From positions 3,936,501-4,000,500 of the forward strand of contig JAJHZJ010000694.1 of assembly GCA_023548195.1 (NCBI GenBank): a stretch of 64,000 nt of DNA. Direction: 5' to 3'. The translations under genes were made by a program, and so were the position numbers. Under the pieces are notes generated by a model, which saw nothing but the letters and a program-made list of their open reading frames with translations, had not been told where the DNA came from and ran no database searches. Origin of the DNA: Bettongia penicillata ogilbyi (lineage: Eukaryota; Chordata; Mammalia; Diprotodontia; Potoroidae). Below, one piece after another: positions 56,661 to 64,000 of the stretch (its first letter is position 1; every line of letters starts with the position of its first letter).

Positions 56661-57182
56661 CGCTTTTCTTAATAATAGCATGTATAAGTATATTCTATTG
56701 CTATTTTTCTAAACCTAAGGTTACAGATTTTATTCATTCCAGGCACCACATTGATTTATGATCATTCTCCCTACACAAATTTGTTTTGACTCATGTGTTT
56801 CTACTCAGGAAATCCAGGTAAATATACATCCAGGTGGTACCACCTTGTATACAAAATTGCCTTTATCACACAAAACTTACCTGACATTTGTAAGCTCACT
56901 GTAGCAATGTTCTAGAAGGAAGTTTTACTATAAAAAAAGAGAATACAAGGCAAAGGACCTAAAATGGCAATTCATTATTCTTAAAGAGGTATGGAAATTT
57001 GCATGACCCGGAACATAAGGGTTGTTCTGGAAGACACCTTGTGGAAAGGTTTTCCACTCTAAAGAAAAACCTGGGAGATATTTTCCCCTTATCCTTAATT
57101 TTCTGCAATTCCTTACAGCTCACCCCACCTATCTCTATAGTCTGTATAGTTTTTTAGGCTAGGGAAGAGTGAATTTCTAGAA
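56661..57182. other. Unassigned sequence
   Basis: No gene or repeat recognised. Confidence 0.4.
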
Positions 57183-57195
57183 CTGGGGTTTGTAG

Positions 57196-57244
<49 letters not shown>

Positions 57245-57475
57245 GGACTCATTTAGCAATCTAGTGAAGCTCATGGACCCCTTCTTGGAATAATGTTATA
57301 AATCGGCTATCTATATCTATATATCTATATCCATCTATCTATTATCTGTCTATCTATCTGATTAGAAAACTAATTACATTAAACAAAAACTATCAAAATA
57401 TTAAAGGATCCAAGTTCACAAATATGCTGAAATCCATTCACTGATCTCTTTCTGTGTCTGTGGACCCTGGTTCAA
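57183..57475 (+). mobile_element. hAT-like MITE, copy B, with internal microsatellites
   Basis: Same family as 51601-51795, opposite orientation. Starts 'ctggggtttgtagc', then a (TG)n at 57197-57241, 'taatggactcatttagcaat', 'gctcatggaccccttcttgg' and 'aataatg', then a TATC repeat (57305-57360), and ends 'gtggaccctggttcaagaat'. Both simple repeats seem to have grown inside the element. Confidence 0.7.
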
Positions 57476-58813
57476 GAATATCTACTCTGAGGGAAGCCAA
57501 TCCTTCATGTCAGCTATGCTGTGAAAGATGAAGATTAAACACCCAGTCTTTCTGTTCTCCTTGGTCCCATTTCTCTAGTCTCCCAGGTAGTTATTTTCTT
57601 TTCATGTTTCCCAGTATAAATTAGACTCAGTATTCTCCCTCCTCTCTTGTCCTTCCATGTTTTCAGCAAATATGATTTCTTTTTCTTTAGTGTCACTGGG
57701 AGAGTTAGAGATGAGCATGAGGTGGTAGAAAGAGTCTAACACAGGTCACATCATTATTAGTGGAGCATTTACCTCTACAAATTGCAACAAATCAGACTGA
57801 AAGTGTAGATAACTGGTTGACAGATGTGTTGGAACTAAAGAAACGGAAAATGATAGCTAAAATAAAATAGATACGGAGATACTGGAATTGAAATTAACAA
57901 GGACCTTGTTTGAGTTACTTAGAAAGGGATAAGATACATTTCTGAACTAATTTTAAAGGAAAGGTGGTTGAAATCAGGCATTAAATTTTCAATACCTCTA
58001 GATTTTATAAATTTACTGTATTATCTTTTACTGCAGGTGTTGGCATTAATATAACATTTTCCTTAGTTGCTAATAGGGTCTTAGTACTATATTTATTTGT
58101 TGTTCTGTTTAAAGGGGTTTGCAACATCCTAAATATAAAGGCCTCAATAGCAGGTTAGAAGAATTATGCATTGGCTATAATTAGATTGAAAGGGAACTGA
58201 AATTTTGTTTCACAGGTAGTATGATACCATTTAACCTCAGGAGGTACCTCAGGAGGGAACAAAATCTCTCTCTCAAAAGCATCACTGAAATAGGACTCAG
58301 GAAGCCAGTGTTTTTCCCCAGATCTTTGACTTAGAACCTCCATGATCAAGGTAGAACATAACATTTGCATAATGTTTTATTTCTCTTTTTGGTAATATAG
58401 GGTCATACTTGGTTGCTCTTAGAATCCATTAGAAAAATTGGGCATAAAAAGAATGTTGAAAAATGATGAAGTGAAATAAAAAATATAAAATGATAATTAG
58501 GAACGCTTCTGATAGGTTACTACTTTTTCTACCCATGAATAGTTCAAACTGAAATTCTAAGTTTAATTCTATGTTAAATTCATTGACTATTCAGTTCATT
58601 TCAGAAAATTCCCCTCTGTAGACAATAGAACTACAATTTTTCAATGGATATGCAATCTCATGAATATGTGTACTCTTTCAGTGATACAAATCACAACTTG
58701 TCCCTACTTGACCATCCTGTATGCCTTTTGTACATTTCCTCCTATAAATGTGCTATAGTGGCTGCTATTGCTGCTGCTGCTGGTGGTATCCATTCAACTG
58801 GCTTTAGGCCTTC
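57476..58813. other. Unassigned sequence
   Basis: No gene or clear repeat recognised; a short GCTGCTATT/GCTGCTGCT run lies at 58759-58782. Frames of about 68 codons have no known motif. Confidence 0.4.
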
Positions 58814-58829
58814 TTGAACTTCTTTTTCT
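58814..58829. repeat. Left target-site duplication of HAL1 copy B
   Basis: 'ttgaacttctttttct', identical to 61670-61685. Confidence 0.95.
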
Positions 58830-59856
58830 ACTTTTTTTTAATATACATTTATTTAACTTTTTCACAAAATTTTGGGTTCCAAATTTTCTCCCCATTTGTC
58901 CCCTCCCCCCACCCCAATACACCGAGCATTCTAATTTTCCCTATAACCAATCTGCCCTCTCTTCTATCATCCCTCCCTTCTCTTGTCCCCATCTTCTCTT
59001 TTGTCCTGTAGGGCCAGATGATTTTCTATTCCCCATTAACTGTATTACTTATTTCCTAGTAGCAAGAACAATACTCAACAGTTGTTCCTAAAACTTTGAG
59101 TTCCAAATTCTCCCCATCCCTCCCTCCCCACCCATTCCCTTTGGGAAGGCAGGCAATTCAACATAGGCCATATCTGTGTAGTTTTGCCAATGACTTCCAT
59201 AATAGTCGTGTTGTGTAAGACTAACTGTGTTTCCCTCCATCCTATCCTGCCCCCATTGTTTCTATTCTGTCTTTTGATCCTGTCTCTCCCTGAGTGTTGA
59301 CTTCAAATTGCTCCCTCCTCCCATTGCCCTCCCTTCCATCATCCCTCCCTCCCTGCTTATCTCTTTCTCCCCCACTTTCCTGTATTGCAAGATAGGTTTT
59401 CATACCAAAATGAATGTGCATTTTACTCCTTCCTTTAGTCGAATGTGATGAGGGTAAACTTCATGATTTTTTCTCAGCTCTCCTCTTTTTCCCTCCACTA
59501 AAAAGTCTCCTGCTTGCCTCTTGACTGAGATATAATTTACCCCATTCCATTTCACCCTCTCTCCTCCCAATACATTGCTCTCTCACCATTTACCTTAATT
59601 TCTTTTAAGATATGGTCCCATCCTATTCAATTCACTCTGTGCTTTCTGTCTCTGTGTGTGCGTGCATGTGTGTATGTGTGTGTGCATGCACACGTATACA
59701 TGTGTGTGTGTATGTGTGTGTGGTCCCACCAACTACCCAGATACTGAAAAGTTTTAAGAGTTACAAATATTATCTTTCCATGTAGGAATGTAAACAGGTC
59801 ACCTTTGGTAAGTCCCTTAAGACTTCTCTTTGCTGTTTACTTTTTCATGATTCTTC

Positions 59857-60957
59857 TCATTCTTGTGTTTGAAAGTCAAATTTTCTTTTCAGCTCTGGTC
59901 TTTTCATCAAGAATGCTTGAAAGTCCTCTGTTTCATTGAAAGACCATTTTTTCCCCTGAAGTATTATACTCAGTTTTGCTGGGTAGGTGATTCTTGGTTT
60001 TAGTCCTAGTTCCTTTGAATTCTGGAATATCCTATTCTACTCCCTTCGATCCCTTAATGTAGAAGCTGCTAGATCTTGTGTTATCCTGATTGTATTTCCA
60101 CAGTACTGGAACTGTTTCTTTCTAGCTGCTTGCAATATTTTCTCCTTGACCTGGGAATTCTGGAATTTGGCCACAATGTTCCTAGGAGTTTCTCTTTTTG
60201 GATCTCCTTCAGGCAGTGATCAATGGATTCCTTCAATACTTATTTTGCCCTCTGGTTCTAGAATCTCAGGGCAGTTTTCCTTGATAATTACATGAAAAAT
60301 GATGTCTAGGCTCTTTTTTTGCTCATAGCTTTCAGGTAGTCCCATAATTTTTAAATTGTCTCTCCTGGATCTATTTTCCAGGTCTGTTGTTTTTCCCATG
60401 AGATATTCCACTTATCTTCCATTTTTTCATTCTTTTGCTTTTGTTTTTTGATTTCTTGGTTTCTCAGAAAGTCATTAGCCTCCATCTGTTCCATTCTAAT
60501 TTTGAGAGAACTATTTTCTTCAGTGAGCTTTTGAACCTCTTTTTCCATTTGGCTAATTCTGCTTTTTGAAAGCATTCTTCTCCTCATTGGCTTTTTGAAT
60601 CTCTTTTGCCAGTTGAGTTAGCCTATTTTTCAAGGTGTTATTTTCTTCAGCATTTTTCTGCGTCTCCTTTAGCAGGGTATTGACCCGTTTTTCATGCTTT
60701 TCTTGCATCTCTCTCATTTCTCTTCCCAGTTTTTCCTGCACCGGTCTAACTTGATTTTCAAAATCCTTTTTGAGCTCTTCCATGGCCTGAGCCCACTGGC
60801 CATCCACCTTGGATGTCTCGGATACAGAGGCCCCGACCTCCATGTCTTTCCCTGATGTTAAGAATTGTTCCTCATCATCAGAAATGAAAGGTGGGAACAT
60901 CTGTCCCCCAAGAAAGTAGCTTTCTATGGTCTCATTTTTCTTCCCTTTTCTGGGCAT
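59857..60957 (-). pseudogene. HAL1 copy B ORF1 protein, broken
   Basis: L1-type ORF1 with the same layout as copy A. The first frame covers 60957-60553: MPRKGKKNETIESY at the N-terminus, then coiled coil with EELKKDFENQVRPVQEKLG and NTLKNRLTQLAKE. A one-base gain near 60568 moves the frame to 60587-60351, and a one-base loss near 60410 moves it back (60411-60220), where RSRRDNLKIMGLPES opens the RRM-like domain. A TGA at 60222-60220 follows SIEGIH where copy A has an arginine codon, consistent with a CpG transition. Sequence beyond it, to the natural stop at 59859-59857, remains alignable with copy A. The total span is exactly 367 codons including the stop. Confidence 0.88.
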
Positions 60958-61226
60958 TTTCCCAGCCAGTTACTTGACTTCTGAGATTCCTCTCCACCCC
61001 CACCTAGATCAGCCCAAGTAGTGCCTGGGATCTGAGATTCAAATGCTGCTCCCCAGCCTCAGGGCTTTCCACAGCGGGCGTGGCTGCTATTCAATGTGAG
61101 CTTAAGTTCTGGTGCTTGGGTTGGGCAAGGCTGCCTCCCAGGCTTAGTTCCCTCAGGGGGTTTATGCAGAGACCTTTGGTAATGGACCCGAGCCCCTGCC
61201 TGCTGCTCCAGGAGTTCCAGGCCGCC

Positions 61227-61278
61227 ACTGCCTCTGCCGCTGCCTCTGCTGCTGCCTCTGTTGCTGCCTCTGCTGCTG
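61227..61278. repeat. CTGCCTCTG-type minisatellite in HAL1 5' UTR
   Basis: About six 9-bp units (ctgcctctg with small changes) in the GC-rich 5' UTR of HAL1 copy B. The matching place in copy A has a single 'gctgctgcct' unit. Frames across it give Ala/Ser- or Gln/Arg-rich peptides of no meaning. Confidence 0.88.
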
Positions 61279-61669
61279 CTTCCCAAGGGAGCCCGAGCCA
61301 CGGAGATACCCTGCTCCTCTCTTGGCCAGCCCAGACGTCTCTCTCACTGACCTGTAGCGTCAGTGAGAGACTGGGTGGAGGGACATTGGCGGCCGCCGGA
61401 GGTTCCGTCCCTGAAGCCTGCTCCAATCTGCTCCTCTGGGGCCACGCAGCCAGGGCAGCGTAGAGGTGGGCTCTGCGTCTGGTGCACGACGGACCCCTGG
61501 GGATGGCTTTCTAGGGCTCTCTGTAATGGAAATCTCCTCCACTGCGTTCATGCGCGGCTTGAACTGCTCCAGAATCTGTGGGGAATTCTTTTTACAGGAT
61601 ATTTATGTGCTGTGGATTCAGAGCGAGCATACGTGAGTCTTTCTACTCCACCATCTTGGCTCCTCCCCT

Positions 61670-61685
61670 TTGAACTTCTTTTTCT
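61670..61685. repeat. Right target-site duplication of HAL1 copy B
   Basis: Identical 16-bp partner of 58814-58829. Confidence 0.95.
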
Positions 61686-62118
61686 TAAGATCAAAGTTCT
61701 TGAAGATTTCTTGGTATTGTTTCCATACTGATTTAGCACCTAGAGTTTCTATTCCTTATTCTTCATTATCATAACAAGATTAGCCTGTGATTATTTGGTT
61801 TTTGGTTGCTGGTTTTCTTGTTTTCTACCTTTATATATTTTCTGATGCTGTCCTTGCTCTTGGCAGGTCCACCATGAGCTGATCCATCACTCTTTTGGTA
61901 TATTCTGCAACTTCAATTCTTTGGAAATCATGATATTACATATTTTATAGGTATAAAATACCATCAGAAAAACATTGCTGTTTAACAAGATGGATTTTGA
62001 TTTCTTGGGGAAGCTTGTAGTCATTAAAGAACTATGCAATTTCCTAAAGGTAATCCAGACCCTCTTCTTCCTATTTAGTTCTGGGAACCATTCATTGTTA
62101 ATTTATGGTACTAATCTA

Positions 62119-62120
<2 letters not shown>
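61686..62120. other. Unassigned sequence
   Basis: No gene or repeat recognised. Confidence 0.4.
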
Positions 62121-62152
<32 letters not shown>

Positions 62153-62176
62153 ATATATATATATGTACATATATAT
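62121..62176. repeat. (TA)n/(TATG)n microsatellite
   Basis: TA run followed by TATG/TACA steps. Confidence 0.93.
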
Positions 62177-62204
62177 GTGAATATTGGTAAATTTTTAAAA
62201 TAGC

Positions 62205-62455
62205 AATAGTAAAAATAATAATAAGAATGGTAGTAAGCATTCATATAGTACTTTAAGGTGTGTGAAGTGCTTTACAAATATTATCCCATTTTATCCTCAT
62301 AATAACTCTGGGAGATAATTCCTGTTATTATCCTCATTTTACAAAGGAATAAGCCAAGGTGAACAGAGACATACTCAAAATTACACAGCTCGTAGTTTGA
62401 AGCAGGATTTCAAATCGTGTCTATCCACTACTCCACCTAGCCACTTCTTATTTAG
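62205..62455 (-). repeat. MIR/MON SINE, near complete, minus
   Basis: 'tagtactttaaggtgtgtga', 'agtgctttacaaatattatc', 'cctcattttacaaaggaata', 'attacacagctcgtag' and 'ctactccacctagccac'. Full reversed SINE. Confidence 0.87.
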
Positions 62456-62809
62456 CTCGATCGATCATCCATTTATCTGAATATTTTCTCTGAACAATAG
62501 ATACTACCAATCCAATTTTTTTTCTATCTGGATAATTTGGCTAAAATAATTGGAGTGACTATTCATTCTCATTTTGGAGATTCAACAATATTCCAGGGAT
62601 GATACAACTTGTACAACATCTTCCACAAATCACATCATCTAGGAGACTTCACTATTTATAGGGCATCTCTCTTCAATTTGTAACCTGCACTCAAGATGTG
62701 TCAAGACAGGGAAAAAGGAAAGCACTTTTTCCTATATCTCATTGTTTTGTCCTTTGCTTGAGAAAACAGGGTTTTTGAACAAAGTTATCTCTATTGCAAG
62801 AAAAGTTGC

Positions 62810-63000
62810 AAAGGTTTATAGATTTAGCACTGAAAATATCTTGAGGGGTCATCCAGTCTCACTTCCCATTTCCAGATGAGGAAACTGTAATAGAGAAGTG
62901 AACTCGCTTCACAAGGTTGTCCAGTTGTATGATGGAGCTGAGATTTGAATAGGTTCTCTGACTGCAAATCTAGTGCTTTTCCCACTGGGCCATAATTTGA
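62810..63000 (-). repeat. MON/L3-type SINE, minus
   Basis: 'tatagatttagcactgaaaa', 'tcatccagtctcacttccca', 'tccagatgaggaaactgta', 'gagatttgaataggttct' and 'cccactgggccataatt'. Confidence 0.82.
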
Positions 63001-63724
63001 CAAATGCAGGAGAGAAATCTTTTCAGAAGAGACCCTTTTAATCTTGTATTTTTCTTCTTCTGAATTATTTGCTTTTCCACAATCAGCAAACTGTGAGCAC
63101 AGTGAGATCACCATTATTATTTTTTTTCCTTTCATTCATTCATATAAAGATAAAATTTATTGGTCAGTATTATTTGGGAAAATCTATTTCCTTCTCTTAC
63201 CTCTTTCAAGGATATCATGGGTAGATGTGCATATTACTCTCCAAAGTTTTCTAAAAATGGGAAAGTAGACCTATGCCAGCATTTATTGGTGTTTTCTTGC
63301 CAATAATGGCCAAAACTAGCGTAAATATGCCATTAATGACACATTTCTTTGCCAGTAATGACATCTAAGATTTTTTTCATCGTTGACATCTTTCCCTGTA
63401 TTAAATATGTGTGAATTGATCCTTCAATGTCCTCTAGTTGTCTCTAGTACAGAGATCTTCTGTGTATAGTTGGTCTGGTCTGACTGTTCTTTCCATCTTT
63501 GTTTTATTCAATATCATTCCCACTTTTTCACCTAGAACATTTGGGATCTTAATGTTAGAGCAGAAATTTCATACCTCTACTGTCCTTTGCAGTTAAAAGA
63601 ATTTTCTATAAAAATGTTGACAAATATCATCCATTTTTCATCTGTCTTCTTTCCAGTTTCATCTTTCTCAAAGAAAGACTTTACTTAGAATGGAACATCA
63701 ATTCTTGCCTTCTCTGAGATAGTA
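63001..63724. other. Unassigned sequence
   Basis: No gene or repeat recognised. The frame at 63044-63268 has no known motif. Confidence 0.4.
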
Positions 63725-63935
63725 AAGTGTAGAAGATAGAATACCTCACATGGAGTCAGTGCCTTAGATACTTATTAGCTATGTGATGCTAGGCATGCCA
63801 CTTGGCCTCCTCTGAGCATTTTCTTTGTAAAATAAGGATAATGATAACTTTTTCAAAGGGACTGTTTTGAAGATGAGATGAGGTAATACAGTGTCAAGTG
63901 CTTTGCAGAATTTAAAGCACTGCCTATTATTAAAT
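63725..63935 (+). repeat. MIR/MON SINE
   Basis: 'cctcacatggagtcagtgcc', 'tagctatgtgatgctaggca', 'cttggcctcctctgagcatt', 'tttgtaaaataaggataatg' and 'caagtgctttgcagaattta'. Confidence 0.83.
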
Positions 63936-64000
63936 CACTCATATTTTAACCCTTTCCATCATCTTATGTCTTTCCAGATCTTAGCATTTGAAAACCTGAG

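Larger units (their letters stand above)
58830..61669 (-). mobile_element. HAL1: Full-length HAL1 (half-L1) retrotransposon, copy B
   Basis: 2.84-kb minus-strand element bounded by a perfect 16-bp target-site duplication. Architecture equals copy A: 5' UTR starting 'ggggaggagccaagatggtg' (61667 leftward to 60958), ORF1 (60957-59857), a purine-rich 3' UTR with an interrupted TG tract (59650-59722), and an A-rich tail (58830-58860). No ORF2. Its 5' UTR has an expanded 'ctgcctctg'-type 9-mer repeat at about 61227-61278 that copy A lacks. The flanking duplications show it is a separate retrotransposition, not a segmental duplication of copy A. Confidence 0.94.

Noticed and set aside
61059..61463. 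Frames of 80-127 codons with Ala/Ser/Gln repeats
   Set aside because: They translate the CTGCCTCTG repeat and GC-rich 5' UTR of HAL1 copy B.
1..64000. CRISPR arrays, operons, phage or bacterial mobile elements
   Set aside because: The repeats present are microsatellites and vertebrate retroelements; no spaced direct-repeat array or bacterial gene organisation exists.

Overview
This window looks like marsupial genomic DNA: AT-rich, without a recognisable host protein-coding exon, and filled with interspersed repeats in a mixture typical of opossums and Australian marsupials. The mixture is L1 and 'half-L1' (HAL1) elements, a BovB-type RTE LINE with tRNA-derived SINEs that share its 3' tail, many L2 and L3/CR1-clade remnants, MIR-like SINEs, hAT-like DNA transposons and solo-LTR-like sequences. 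The species cannot be fixed by reading alone. The setting is intergenic or deep intronic.

Layout. 1-9.4 kb: an L3 3' end, a 1.19-kb (CCCTT)n array at 1124-2310, AT/TG microsatellites and a long repeat-free stretch (about 5-8.7 kb) that may hold conserved non-coding DNA. 9.4-15 kb: L2, one LTR with TATA box and poly(A) signal, SINEs, a four-site CAGCTG cluster and a reverse-transcriptase fragment of a LINE that is neither L1 nor RTE. 15.2-18.0 kb: full-length HAL1 copy A (minus) with a 17-bp target-site duplication. 18.5-19.3 kb: a SINE split by an LTR. 20-32 kb: dense L2 and SINE remnants plus a second LTR copy at about 29.0-29.5 kb. 32.4-34.2 kb: 5'-truncated L1 (minus) with an 18-bp target-site duplication. 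34.8-37.8 kb: two L2 bodies (minus), one split by a 214-bp hAT-like element. 39.1-42.2 kb: near-full-length BovB-type RTE (minus). 42.2-43.9 kb: repeat-free, with a perfect TALE-homeodomain-type palindrome. 46.8-51.0 kb: an L1 5' fragment (plus) split by an internally deleted L1 (minus) that joins the start of ORF2 directly to the L1 3' end. 51-58.8 kb: hAT-like copies, a third LTR copy, an L3 reverse-transcriptase fragment, a facing TG/CA microsatellite pair and another repeat-free block. 58.8-61.7 kb: full-length HAL1 copy B (minus) with a 16-bp target-site duplication. 61.7-64 kb: SINEs.

No gene here appears functional. The coding traces are decayed retrotransposon ORFs: three L1-type ORF1s, L1 ORF2 pieces, RTE, L2, L3 and one unassigned LINE. 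Relations among repeats are the main content. SINE tails match the RTE 3' end. HAL1 lacks ORF2, and the element at 47.4-50.4 kb shows the kind of ORF2 deletion from which HAL1-like elements can arise. Three LTRs of one family lie within 35 kb. I found no convincing new biological system; the items worth checking are listed as findings.
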